A stretch of 64,000 bases of DNA from Pomacea canaliculata (GCF_003073045.1 NC_037591.1:22787319-22851318); one strand, 5' to 3'. Positions 27,201 through 40,131 are shown, numbered from the stretch's first letter. The notes: generated by a model from the letters alone, not told the origin. Numbers and translations: made by a program.

Positions 27201-28696
27201 GCCTATTTATGAGTGCATGCCTGTCTGAATCCAATTTTTTCTATGTTTAAATAGAGACCTCGCAGTTATTGGCACTGAATCCAAGCAGTGCTCATCTCAC
27301 GAAAAGATGACGAAACTCAATATTTTTACTCGTGACCAATGTTCCCTCGTTTTTGCACAAGCTTTCCGAGCGCTGAAGTGTGTGTCAAGCGTCTGTCTTA
27401 TTGAGGTGCAAGGCTAATGCCGGTGCCTGCAAAATATCAAAACACGATTCATACATATTTACAGCGGCTTCTGGGCGTGCCTAGAAGACACAATGTCATG
27501 ATTAGTGAGTTAGAGCGACGAGAGAGAGAAATAAACAAGATCATTTACAGAGGAGCATGTCTACGAACATACGTGTACTTCAGCGACAGTGGTAATGATA
27601 CGATCTAAAATAATGTTTAAACATACTCTAAGTAGGATCGCAATTTAAAAAACTTGGATAATTATGTATGCTTGTCAACATACTCGCAATTCTCTTCAAT
27701 TTTAGAAATCACATTATCTCTCCATTCTCTTTTTTTAAGATGCTGCATACATTGGACAGAGTAACAGACATTAAAAAAAAACAAACAAAACAAAACTGAG
27801 GCACAGGAGAAATTATTATTCTCTGAGCTCGCTAGGGTCAGACTTCGCATCAGAACTGTCACAGTTGTATGCTGGATAAGCTTATTTACTAAAACTGCAT
27901 TATTGCTACACTCCTGAGGCTGAGATCATTATTCTGTGGCTGGAAAATCAATCTCGTGAAATGAGAAGAAGATGTCATGTAGATCACTATGGTAACGTTG
28001 ATAAACTGCGAGACAAACTGCAAAGTCCGATCAAATAACACGAAACACCACCAATAGGATGCAAATTCCAGGGCCATACAATTACTTTCCTTGTCATCGT
28101 GCATTTGGCGACGCTTTATTGTGCAAACACCATGGAATTATTTTGAAGAAAACCTATTTTCTTGCTATACTTACAATCAATAAAAAGTAAAGTACCATAT
28201 TTTAAATAAAGTTACATGCTTAGAGTTACTGAGTTAATCATAATTATTACTATATCCCCATTTTTCGCGTTACTAACATTTTGCAGTTCCCCACTGTCTT
28301 TTTGCATTTTTAAAAATGTATGTGCATATATGCGTACCCATGTGTGTTGAGTGTTTTAATCAGTGTTTTAGAAATTACTAATTACTAATGCTACCATTAC
28401 CCGAAACGGGAGATACCTGAAATGGCGAGAAAACTCGTCACACTTCTACGGGAGAGAATTCATCAGTTGAAGAGTTGAAGGTATTTACCTCCCTTGATCT
28501 GTAGCCCCGCCGTCCTGTTTACGCGTTTGGGTCTGTTGTGCATTTTTGAATGTTAACACCTGGGGTGCAGGTGAACATTTTTGTTTTCGATAAGTAGTAA
28601 GTTTGAAAGAAACTTAAAAGACGAAAGCAAAGCGCTGCTCTTTGTTAAGAATAAGTAAAGTCAAAGAGCCACAGAACCTAAATAATAACGACAGTC

Positions 28697-28850
28697 ATTA
28701 TGGTGCTATTGGAAACTTTCTGACAAACCCTGCACATATCCTGCACTGATCCTACCTAAACTGGATGCAAATATGGTGGGGTCAAATAAACTGCTGTACT
28801 TGACCCTGCTGCTAATGGAAACTTTCTGACAAACCCTGCACACAATCTGC
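28697..28850 (+). repeat. Short direct repeat, two copies about 108 bp apart
   Basis: GGAAACTTTCTGACAAACCC followed by TGCACA and a nearby CTGCA occurs near 28,709 and again near 28,817 with almost no change. The intervening DNA is unique. It is probably a local tandem duplication. Confidence 0.7.
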
Positions 28851-30283
28851 AATATAAGGAATGTGCAGTCAAATTAATTCCTGTATGTTACTCATTCATA
28901 GCATGTTCCAGGGACAAGCATACAGAAAATATTTTTCCTTCGAGAAAAAAAAAACAACAAAAAAACCCAGCAAATTTATTTAATTTGTCAGCGTAGTTTT
29001 TGGTTGTCTTCTCCTTTCTGAGGGCTTTTGGGAGATAGTAGAGATAGCTGTAAGAAACTGAGAAACTGAGAACGAAGAAAATAACATGAAATCAATGAGA
29101 AATATATCATAATTAACAAAGTTACACTTTCAGGCGGAAAGCAAACTCTTACTCTAATAGAATTGATATATTTCGTATTTTTTAACATCATAAAATTTAA
29201 GTAGCTTCCTTTTGGGACTGATTGAAAACGCCGATAAATTAGAAGATTCCAAAAAACGAGCAATGGAGGAGAGAAGTTTTAACAGACTTTGTAAGGCAGC
29301 GGGCAGGTCCGTCCCTGTCTGCCTGGCAATTTGGGCATTTTGTTTTATTTAGTTATATTTCTGTCTTTTAGTTTGTAAAAAGATGTCTGCAAAGAACTAC
29401 TTCTTGCGAAGATTTTACATTTGTCGACTTGACTGAAACTAGGGGTATTTTTTCTAAAGTAAAATTTTAAAGTGTGCTTTATATAAAAATGGATCAAACG
29501 TATACTTTTCCTGTGCACAGCAAATATTAAACACGTTTTCTTGACAATTTGCTCAAACAAAGGTAACTTTTTTTCAAAATCGCTCCTATCCTATTTAAAT
29601 TCGTGGCACAGGCTCATATGAAAAATTGCGCTGGCGGAACAAGTCTGGGTTATATAGTTTTATCTTATTTAAAACGACTTTAAATTCTAAAATTGTGTTT
29701 TTGCGCTGTATTTATATAAAAAGTGTTTAAAATTACAAATATCTTGCAAAATGAAGAGAGCATCGAAATAATAATTGTGATTTATATAGTTCGTAATCAC
29801 TCTCACGAATGAAAATGCTCTCAACGCTTAAGCAGGAGACATGGACAGAATATGGAGGACGAAAGGAGAAAACAGTGCAGACAAGTAATAAAAGACAAAC
29901 ATAGAAGACATAAAGAGGACTCACGTTTGCTCCAAAGAGGGACCGTTTATTTTATATTTTTGTTTTAGTTTTCACATTTAAACTAAATCAAATTAATTTA
30001 AATGCATGGGATTTCAAGAAACCTGTGTCTCTACACATACCACACGCGATTCCATGAACATATGGATCCCTATCAATCCTTATCTCTTAACGGTTAGAAC
30101 GCACAGAACATTTCAGCATAAAAACTGTATTACCATAGGTAACACAATTCTGGATTAACGTATTCAGTATCTCTCTTTACACATGTAGAAAGAATACACA
30201 GGTGGAGAAAATGTTGATGTTAGAGCAATCGTCTGAAAAGGCCATGCATGAATCTTTGACTTGTTTGATGATTATTGTTAAAT

Positions 30284-30321
30284 GCGCTTACGCACGCGTG
30301 GACACACACGCGCGTAAGCGC
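30284..30321. other. GC-rich inverted repeat (hairpin)
   Basis: GCGCTTACGCACGCGTG is separated by a few bases from its near-complement CACGCGCGTAAGCGC. This gives a stem of about 15 bp with one bulged base and a loop of about 6 nt, inside very AT-rich flanks (TTAAAT... and ...TTTTTTAAA). No element is recognised around it. Confidence 0.6.
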
Positions 30322-30995
30322 TTTTTTAAAAGACAAAAGTTAGTGAAATAGTATATTCTTTAAAATAATCACTCTCTGAGCGAAACAGTACGAAGATCTG
30401 TTTAGTATGAATGTTGGTCTTGAATGTAGGAGATAAACTTCACCATAACCAGTTATTTACTCGGATGTCGTAAACTATGGATTTTAAACCGAATCAGATT
30501 TACTTAAAAAATATTTTCGAAATTATTAGCGATTTCAACAAAAAGTTGAAATTCTAGCCAGAAAACTAAGTTTTAAATGTGGTGTGGAAAAATTCATAAT
30601 GTCATACATCATTTACCGATGTGTGATATTGATATCTCATTTCACAACTGTGGATACTTATTAGATAAATAAGAACAGCTGTAAAGCTACTTACCGTATT
30701 TTACATGTCAGTAAACAAAAAAAATCAAGTGGGAATATGAGCATAAAATGCATAGTATACACCTCAAGGGCGAGCATAACAAAATCAAGAGAGAAACGAA
30801 CAGAACTTAAGGAAATCCTTCCAGAAAACAGCGTTGGCAATAACAAAAATACATTTCTAAACTCCTCAGATATCACCTGGTCGAATTCAGAAGCTACGAT
30901 AACAAATGATTTATCCATCCATTTCCCCACTCATTCTGTGTCTGCCGTTTTCATTTCTAAGAAAGGCAGCGATGACAAACTGGCTGAACACAAGT

Positions 30996-33052
30996 TTATA
31001 AAGATCCATGTTCTCTGGGATTGTTTGCAACGGCAATAATAACTCCAAAGTTGATGGCAAGTGCTGACGATATTACAGATAAGAAGAGCACTGGTCCATA
31101 ATTGTATTGGCTGTTGATGGACGTGGCGATGATGTAGACGAAGGTGCCGACGAAACACATCATACCTGAAACAAGAGATAAGAGGAAGTAGGAGGAGAAT
31201 TCATTGGACTGCATTAGTACCATTCCAAACGAAGACGACTTCAGCTCGTGTACGGGAGGGATGCCGCTATGTTTACAATTTGTTTATTCTAAGCGTACAC
31301 AGAAGCTTTAAAATAAAACACTTTAAACTGCTTTATTTTCGTTTAAAAATAGTTTCATGCGATAATAAGCTCTTCAGGTAAGTAATTTCCTTACAGTGGT
31401 GAAATCATTTATGAGTTGCTGTACTAAACTGCTGATTGCTATTGACTGGTTGAAAATTTTCGCAGGTGGCGTACACTTAAGGGGACAGCCAAAAGAAGCA
31501 CTCATTAATAAACTTAATTCGTCCCTTGGTCCATGTCTGTCTATCGTGAGAGTGTACAGTCCAGTCACAGTTCGACAGAAAACGTTAGCACACCAAGCTA
31601 ACACATTTTCACTCATTTTCATTCATTTCCTCTACCATGTACAAAATTTTCCTCGCCTCCAACAACAGCGCTCATCTCCACCCCCCTCCAGTGGTGACTG
31701 ATGACCTCGAGGCAGTTGTAGATGATGACAAAGTAACAGGACAGGAAAAGACAGATAACTCCCGTCACGTGAAAAACCTGGGAAACCTGCTCGAAGACTA
31801 GCAAAGAGAAACACATTAATAGTTTGACACTCGATTTCTAAGAAAAACGTGGATAACCTGTCCGCAGACAAGCAAGGACGCCTAACGCCCACTCGAATCA
31901 CACGAAAAGCCCGTGAAATGATGCTCGAGAAACGTTGGGATTATGGATGGGTGGGGTGGAGAAAGTGAGGAGGTAATCCATTTGCGTAATCAGCCTGAGT
32001 AGAAAAACGTGACTGGCAATGAGAGAGAAATGAACCTTTTTTTATTAATAAAAAAGGAACAATAAAAAAGGAACCCCCACCTAACATAATCATGATATTA
32101 TACTATCTTTGTGTCTTTTACACCAGTTATTTTTGCTAGTTCGATAATTACTAAGAATTACTTGTTTTATGTTAACCAAATTGTGCTTCAAAACACTTAA
32201 ATCTGGGAAGTGGATAGCCAAGCTGTTAGAGCGCAGCAATCATTCCCCAGTCGACCCAGCTGTCGACCAACCTAGAGAGTTAGATAACATAAGGCAGGGA
32301 GGAAGAGGAGAAATCCATCCTCACAAATAGATGGCCCGAGAAGAAAGAGATCTCAAACTCTTCCCCTCCCAACGACCAAAAAAACAAACAAACAAACAAA
32401 AAAGACTGTGATTAAGGGACGACCTTTACTTTATCTTGACCTTACACTTAAATTATAAATACTCTGGTGCAATTATACAGGACAGAAATATGCGAAAGAC
32501 AATGGGTTGAGGCTTACATTTTGCATATTCTGGTTGTGTCCACTGATTAATGTGTTCCGATGCATAGATGTACATGAAATAATCAATTACTTCTTCCACC
32601 CAGTATTTTCTGTATGCACCGCAAGAAGTACAATGGAGAAAATACAGCCATTCTAGCCCTCCAAAAATAATTTAAAAAAAAAAAAAAATAATAATAATAA
32701 TGCACCACACACAGAGAGCGACAGACAAAAGCAGAAGGAATGGGAGGTTTAGTATTACGCTATCGTTCGAACAGAGAAGTAATGGACAACCAGACAATAA
32801 ACGCAAAAAAGTTACAAATATTTTCGTGAAAGTTATCCTCGGTAGACTAACCTCTAAAGTCGTTGAAGTCACGCCACGACACAAAGACAAAGTTTGGTTC
32901 TCACAGTCCATCCAAAGCCCAGTCAGGTATGTGGTATGGTTAGCGGTCACCTTGCCCCACCCAGGAAACACGTCGCTCACTATCGCCATGGCGGTGCTGA
33001 TGAAGATGCCAGAGACTGCCGCTTTGTACAACCTGCATCTTTTCCCACACAT
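30996..33052 (-). CDS. Claudin-like four-transmembrane protein (gene G)
   Basis: A three-exon minus-strand gene, distant paralogue of the plus-strand cluster. Exon 1 (33,052-32,852) encodes TM1, the PGW residue, two N-glycosylation sequons (NHT, NQT) and the superfamily signature GLWMDC-x8-C. Its donor is GAG|GTTAGT. Exon 2 encodes TM2. The acceptor is either TAG before 31,797, which has a strong pyrimidine tract, or CAG before 31,786, which keeps exon 1 in frame. The donor is either a GT at 31,635 or a GC donor (GAG|GCGAGG) after 31,657, the position matching the paralogues. Exon 3 (31,165-30,996, acceptor TTTCAG) encodes TM3 and TM4 and ends at TAA. Every combination that stays in frame gives about 166-173 residues. 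The role would be plasma-membrane tetraspan (junction, channel or adhesion). Subfamily and partner are unknown. Confidence 0.65.
32205..32290 (+). mobile_element. Possible SINE head
   Basis: GTGGATAGCCAAGCTGTTAG followed by AGCGC reads like the A-box half of a tRNA-derived SINE (TAGCCxAGxxGTTAGAGCGC). The B box is not recognisable. It lies in the first intron of the minus-strand claudin-like gene. Confidence 0.4.
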
Positions 33053-34142
33053 CGTCTCTTTTCACGCCAACGCCTGCTTTGGAACACGCACACAAACACA
33101 AACTTTCTTTTAAAATGCACGATCTAGAAAATGATATTTACATTAATTTTAATCATCAAACTGTTCAAAAACATTTTTATGCTTATTACGCAAGCACAGC
33201 GGTAAGGTGTGATTTGCTGACACACCAGAGAGGATGTGAGCACTGAGATACGGCATGGCAGTGATGGCACTAACAACTCTAGCGCTCACCTGCTGACGAC
33301 GTGGGCGAATGTTGATCATTAGGAGGACACAATGCGCCAACCCAAGACACTCGGGCTAGTGAAGTTGATTTATCATGTCCCCACCTTCCCCCCAACGTTC
33401 TTCCCCCACTTCCCCAAACCGTTCTTGTCAAGACTCCCGGTAATCTCGCTTTTTGCGGGGGACGTGATTTATTGAAAGTGCCACTGATTTTTTTTCTCAC
33501 TGTATATCTTACATGCATGCGTCTGCACACCGATAGAGAAGCGAGTTTTGAACTTTGAAAATATAATAATACTAAAGAATTTATAACCATGCAGGTGCAT
33601 GTATTGGCCTGAAACATCAGTGTGTGTGAGAGAGAGAGAGTGTGTGTGCTTGCTCGAGGATATAAACATTACAACCAGTGTTTTGCAGAGATGGATCATC
33701 GGTCTAGATAATAACAATGACAATTCTTTATTAACAAGAGGTAAAATAAGCAAGAAAATGTTTTTCCCCCCATTTAGCCCTCGCCCTTTACAGGGAAAAA
33801 AATTAAGTAAATAAAGTAATTAAGCATTATAGAATAATTTGTAGCCAAGTGCACCATTTATAAGAAGCTGACCAGCCCATTTTTTACTACGTAAGAAGTA
33901 ATAAGCTAAATCTCAAAGTACAATAATCTTTTTTCACACCGTCGCTCCTGGCAACCAGGAGGCGTATCATTTCCGATCCACAATTTTACGCCAAGAACGA
34001 AAACTCTTTTGTTTGGCCTCTGCATCAGACGACACTCAGATAATGTGACCCAGATACTCGGTCACTTAACCAGCGAAATGCCTACAATGTGTAGAATGTT
34101 GAATTAAAGCTCCGAGAATTAAAAAATTAATCCAGGGGAGAA
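33053..34142. promoter_or_regulatory. Divergent intergenic region between gene G and the zinc-finger gene
   Basis: About 1.1 kb separates the start codons of two genes pointing away from each other, so their promoters should lie here. It contains a short GA/TG tract near 33,630. No clear TATA box or CpG cluster picks out a start site for either gene. Extra upstream non-coding exons are possible. Confidence 0.3.
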
Positions 34143-37100
34143 ATGGAGGCTGCAGGTGATATCACAAAAATAGATCACGGGGTGCCTGCTGCTGGTCTGG
34201 TGCCAAAGGCTCCATGCTCAGATTTGAGGAAATCAGGCGAAAGACAGAGCAGCGATAATAGCAGGAGGCAACAGCAGGCACGAAGTGAAGGGAGGCTTCA
34301 TTCGTTCACAACTGATAAGAAAGTGCCGCTCTTTCAGGTCAGCGATTCCGATTTTTGTGTACAGGTTAACATGGTAAAGTGAGAATTTCTTGAACATTAA
34401 AAAAGAAAACACCGCTACGCTGCAGTCAAGTCTCGACACTAGGATTCCACTTTTTAATGTGTGCACCCTCCCTGTATCTCATCACTTTATAGTTTCTCTG
34501 TGAATTTTCATTTAGGGAATGTTGTAATAATTTTCAGCACTTAAAGTAGTCTCTGGACGAGTTAGATTTAACACCACAGTTTGTTTGGGATTCATGTGTG
34601 TGTGATATCGGCTGTCAAACAATATATATGACTGGGATAACGGTTCTCATTGTCATTAAATGTTTATTCTAAATCTGGTTCTACAGCAGTGAAGTAGCAA
34701 ACAACAAGACATTGCATTACAGTGCATCACCTGTTTAAGGTATTATTTGATCTACTCTACACAAACTTACCTGTTGTTAGCTTGTGTGTTGAAAGAAGTT
34801 TCCTAGTCAAAGACATCCATTGAGGCACGGAAGAGCTACACTTGTAGCTTTTACTTCCATTATGCTCCTCAGCATCTTATTACCCAGTCTCATTTTCTGT
34901 GAATGTATTTAGTCTCTTTCTTACAAAGTATACAACAACTATTCCTAGATCTGTTTAATATAATATTATCAGTAATTCTGCATTCTTAACAGAAACCTGC
35001 ATCAGGCCACTCTGACAGCATGCACATAACATCAGGAACACGGTCTTTTGATGGTATACGGAAGATGGATATCAGCATTGCTGAAAGATGGCACCAGATT
35101 GGACAGCATCAAGGACTGCACCATAATACAGACATTGCTGCATTTTTAATAAATATGTAAGTTATTTAATGAAAATACTTTATGTAACATGTAACCTATA
35201 TTATATCAGTGTTCATTCATTTATCCATTGTCTGGCACCAGTTATGTGCGAGAACTGGTTGTTGAGGGAAAACACGTGGATAGATACAGCTGACAAGGTC
35301 TGCAGCTCAGGCCTATCTTGAGTAATGTTTGTAATCCAGTTCTTCCTCTGACCACCTGCAAGTAGTTCCTGGAGTCCTATGAACTTGGTGACCATACTCC
35401 ATACAAAGTCATTAGTTCCATATTCCCAGTCCAATATCCAGAGCAGCCTCCTCAGGCACCTGTTCTCAAATGTTGGGAGTCCAAGTTTCAAATCCATACA
35501 GCAGGAATATTACTGTCAGGGATTATTTATATAATTAAGTGTATTTCCTAGTCATTTCTAAGAAAGGGATGAAAAATTTAGTTATTGGTATCATTAGTGC
35601 ATAGATAAAACTGTACCTAAATCTTACTTTGTACTTACATCTGCAGATATGTGTGTGCACACATTTTAGGGAGTCTGTATGAGAGAGATCCTCTGGGCCA
35701 CTAACATGAGTAACAAATTACAGTACACTATTTATTTTTGATTGATTGAATGGTTTTAAACCTGTAGAGGCATTTATATATACAAAAGAAATCACATATT
35801 GATTCATAACAGTGACTATGATAAAAATGATGATAAAGAACAATTAACAATGAGATACAGGTAGTTGTTAATTTACAACCTGCGCAACAGGACTATTTGA
35901 CTTTACAACCACTTAACAACTTGTACAGTTTACGTCTGGCTATGGCTGGCAAGGGAACAAAGTGAAAAAGGACAAATATGATAAGAAAAATAATGAGCCA
36001 GTATAATGAAATAATGATCAAAGAAAATGTTTCTGAAATACCATATGGCTGAAAGATTTAACATAGCTAACTTAACAACCAGATTGAGGTACAACTGGTT
36101 TGTTGTTATCAAATGCGGTTGGAAGTCGATGATTTCCTGTTAATGCAAGAAACTTTTTTTTATATACCATTTCCAGATATGAAAAGAGTGTGAGATTTGG
36201 CATAAATAAATTAGAGTGCTGCCCAAGGTGTGAGTCAAGTCTGATTTTGTGCTGCGCAGCATGCAAGTATCAGCATGAAATCAAAGATTTACATTCAACA
36301 TCAAATTATGATAAACAGGTATGTGTTGCCACAAAATGATGTTTGTATATCCAGTGTCTACCAGTTCAAGTAATTGTGAATTATGCTGATGCTAACTGAG
36401 TTCTTCATGAATATGTCTGCACATTGTTTTTAAAAAATAAAAGTACAGTGCTCACTTGTTTGCATATATAGCATGCTTTAACAAAGCTTATTGCATTTTT
36501 TTTCTTATTTTTCACCCTAATGGTTTCTACTCTTGTTATCTCCCTTTAGTTTTTCTTACCGTGATCTTGTGTGCAGCAAATGTTTCTAAAATATTAACTT
36601 TTATAAAGAAACAAAGTTAAAATCATTTTTTCTAAATATTGCCTCTACACTATTTACTGTGTTCCACAAGTGCATACAAATAAATGTACTGACGGGAACA
36701 AAGTCTGGCTTAAGCAGTTTCATCGTAGAACTTAAAGCTCTAAAGTTGTGTTGTTCACTGTGTTTCTACAAAACTGATTGTCTATATAGATTTAAGGCCT
36801 AAAGATGTTAAAAATTAGAATTAAAGAAAGAAGGAAGTAATGTTACTTTGATTTATACTTTTTGTCATCCTAAAATGCACCATTCTTTCACTGAACTGTG
36901 CCTGTTGGAGTCATGAGTCACTGTGAACTTGATAATTGGTCTTTGATTCTTAGATGGTCAGTGTTATGAAAGTCATGTGGAAAACAACAACAAATGAAAA
37001 CAAAGACAAGGGAAAAATATCAGTTTCATAATTAATTTTCTGTCAGTTGTAAAATATATGGAAGTCTGGAACTGACTTTCTCTAGTATCAGTATGAGCAT

Positions 37101-39587
37101 GGTGATTCTAATAGATGCTGACACAAGCAGGTTTTGAGTGCTTTAATAAATATTATTTAAAAAGCTGTGCTTAGCATTTTTATGACATTTGTTTTACAAG
37201 TGTTCTCTTGAATGCTGTAGTTAGAAAGTTATGCAGTTTATCACAGTAGAAAAATGACAAAGTTTTTTTGTATAGGGGTTGTACTCTCATTTGTTACCTT
37301 GTGATTACCACCCTTAGCATGAAAGCAAAACACATTCAGCTTGTATGGAGCAGTCTAATCTGAATGAAGCGAGCAGAGAAATGGACTTGAAAGAAACGAA
37401 AATGGCACCATCCCTTGCAGAGGAGGTAGCAAACAGTGTATTGTATGCAGACTCTGTAACATCTGTGTCGGTAAGCAAGCTCTTTTTTCCTATCTGTTTC
37501 TCTCTTAACCAATTCAGCTCTTATAAAAAGTGAGATGTACCTATTTGTGAAGATGCCATTGCCCTGATAGAAATATATAGATCAGTTTATCAGTATGTCC
37601 AGTCTGCCTTAATGACGAATCCAAGGAATATGAACTATGCTGTGGAACATATTCATAATGTTCATTCCTTGTATATTGTCACCAAGTTGAATGCAGACTG
37701 CAGGCTTTCAATTTTATTTCTTAATAATTCCATGACAGGTATTTTAACTTTATGCTTATCTTTAATTTTTATGTACATTGTTTTTTTTATCATACTGTAG
37801 GTGTTAGTCTGAGACACCAGCATCATTGTGTTTTTGCACTGAAATGGTAATGTGTGTGAGTGTTAAAGAAAGAGAGGGTGCATTGCAAAACTGAAATTTC
37901 AAAGAGAATAAATTATGCTGCATGTGTGAGTGAGAAAACAAAAGAAGATGGATGATAGAGTGAGATGGTGAAATGCAGTAAAGATTTTTTTTATCATGCA
38001 TTTATGTGTTTTGCAGAGCCCAGGTGAAGTACAAAAGACCTCATTATCTAGTTCAAGCTTAGAAACTGGCGGGAACTTTAACGCTCCTGATAGCAATGAC
38101 ATTAGTAAGCCCTTCATCTTTCTTAAAGACATCCACAACGGTATTCACTCACACACCTATCAAAAGCAATCGCTGTGCAAGCCAGAATTTGTGTCTCGTA
38201 AAAGGTGTGCTGTAGTAACATCCACCAAAAAAGGCACAACAAAAATAGACACAACTCTTTTGACGTTCAGAAGAAGGAAGAAGACCGAATGTCTAGATGT
38301 GATATGTGCAGTATAACATTTACACCAGAGGGCGATCAAGACGTGCACGCACGGTTTCGTAGTGATCAAAAGCTGTTCCTTTGCTGTGAGTGTGGGACAA
38401 GGTTCATGAAACCTCGAGCTTTGAAAATTCACAAGCGAAGTCATCAAACCGCGAAGAACCTGCAGTGCCAATTGTGTTCATCGTCCTTTGTGTCATCCCT
38501 CACGTTCAGGAAGCACATGCAAAGTGCTCACGTCGTTAAGAAGCCTTTCCAATGCCAGGTGTGTGATTCGACCTTCATGACCTCGAGTCACCTCAAAGTT
38601 CACATGCGCTCGCACACTGGAGACAAACCTTTTAAGTGCAAAGAGTGCGGACAGGCCTGCGCGCAGTCTGGCGAGCTGGTGCGCCACATGCTGACCCACA
38701 CGGGCGAGAAGCCGTTCCACTGCAGCGTATGCTCCTCGGCGTTCACCAGGGCTTCGTATTTGACCGTCCACATGCGCAACCATCACACCGGCCACAAGCC
38801 CTTCAAGTGCCAGCACTGCGGCATGGCGTATGCCGACTCGCGCAACCTGAAGGTGCACCTGAGGAAGCACTCGGGCGAGAAGCCATTCCTCTGCCAGGAC
38901 TGTGGAAAGTCCTTTGCCGACCCCTGCGTGCTTGCTAGACACCGCAGACAGCACACGGGTGCAAAACCTTACAAGTGTGAACAGTGTGACGTGTCATTCA
39001 CCAACTCGGGGTCTCTGAAGTATCACACCCGCAGGCACCTGGGCCTCAAGCCATATCTGTGCGATGAGTGCGGTGCAGCATTCACGTCGTCCAGTCAACT
39101 TTCCCAGCATCGCCGGATGCACACGGGGATCAAACCTTTTGCGTGTCAGGAGTGTGGGGCCACCTTTGCCCGATCCCAGAATCTGAAGGCGCACCTGCTC
39201 AACCACAGCGGGCAGAAACCACCCAAGCGGCTCAAACGCTACACCTGCGAGTTTTGCAACGCGGTGTTCACGGACAACCGCAACTTCGTCAGGCATGTAA
39301 GGATTCATACAGGTGAGAAACCGTTTAAGTGCAGCGACTGCGAGGCAGCGTTTGCTCAGCCAGGAGACCTGAAGAAGCACATCAGGGTTCACACAGGTGA
39401 GAAGCCATACACTTGTCCTGACTGTGCATCAACGTTTCGTCACTCCAGTGGATTGACCATCCATCGAAGAACTCACACAGGGGAAAAACCCTACAAATGC
39501 CAACAGTGCGACTCGGCTTTCATTTCCTCCAGCAAACTTACAGCACACGTAAGGAGTCGACATAAACCGACAAATGAAAGAGCTTAG
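34143..39587 (+). CDS. Multi-C2H2 zinc-finger protein with N-terminal CxxC module
   Basis: Proposed exons: 34,143-34,337 (donor CAG|GTCAGC; two later phase-0 donors are possible), 34,993-35,156, 36,177-36,318, 37,318-37,470 and 38,017-39,587. Phases agree through exon 4. Exons 2-3 encode 'RWHQIGQHQGLHHNTDIAA', then CPRC-x7-CAAC, a small four-cysteine zinc module. The last exon encodes 14 intact C2H2 fingers with TGEKPF-type linkers, preceded by one degenerate finger (CDMC, second His missing). Such arrays bind DNA in the nucleus, so this is probably a sequence-specific transcriptional regulator of about 740 residues. Exon 5 entered in phase from exon 4 reads open only to 38,316, whereas the finger frame is offset by one base. 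The switch must occur before 38,316, most simply at an AAAAAA run near 38,225. This is a real frameshift, a small intron or an assembly error. The orthologue is not identified. Confidence 0.75.
35213..35525 (-). pseudogene. Non-LTR retrotransposon 3' fragment in zinc-finger gene intron 2
   Basis: The minus strand reads 'SLTVIFLLYGFETWT' (about 35,525-35,480; the LVVSIFLYGCETWT motif). In another frame follow 'FENRCLRRLLWI', 'TNDFVWSMVTKFIGLQE' and 'GGQRKNWITNITQDRPELQT', matching the tail of endonuclease/RT polyproteins (FExxCxRRLLxI ... GRQRKxWxDNI). The segment between GLQE and QRKNW is deleted. It lies antisense to the host gene and is inert. Confidence 0.75.
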
Positions 39588-40131
39588 TTCGAGAAAAAAA
39601 AAAAAAACCAACAACCTCCGTGTCTTAAGCTTTTTCTGAATAGCAGGGTTACATTTCGTGCGATCATTTGCCAAGGGAAAGCTACTTCAAAAATATGAAG
39701 ACCAACTGCTGAATATTCTCCTAACTCTTAATGTATTAAACAGACGCTGTGTGTTTATTACTGTTTCCATTCAGCCTCACCCGTTAAACAAGACAGATAT
39801 TTTGTTTTTCTTATAGTGTTTAATGTTCAAATAATAACGATATTAATATCGTATACAGACTTTAGAAATTAGTATTATGCTTGAATTCCGCAGTATGTGA
39901 TGGTCATTCTCAGAAAATGGAACATTTACCATCTAGTGAAGAAATTTCCTGACAGATTTATAAGTTTTGCTTTACATTATTGTTTTTCGATGAGAAAGAA
40001 GTAAACTATGAATAAGGAACATTTTCTTGTAAACATATTTCATACATGAAAGAAATCGAACAAGGTTTTGAATCTTGATTCTCATGTTATTCAAAGAGAA
40101 TAATAATAATAGTGTGAGCTTTTAGTCACAG
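39588..40131. other. 3' flank of zinc-finger gene
   Basis: A-rich tract at 39,594-39,606, then AT-rich sequence with no gene. A weak ATTAAA-like polyadenylation signal (TGTATTAAACAG) occurs near 39,731. No canonical AATAAA is obvious close to the stop codon. Confidence 0.4.

Larger units (their letters stand above)
24290..30990. other. Non-coding region, no gene recognised
   Basis: No convincing exons are seen on either strand. AT content rises beyond about 27.6 kb. Notable items are a second ATGAATATTCAT palindrome at 26,812-26,823, a short direct repeat near 28.7-28.85 kb and a GC-rich hairpin at 30,284. The unique segment 26,380-26,840 is GC-richer than its surroundings and could be a regulatory element. 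Confidence 0.5.

Noticed and set aside
38493..38954. 153-codon minus-strand frame opposite the zinc fingers
   Set aside because: Shadow frame caused by the periodic codon pattern of the C2H2 array.
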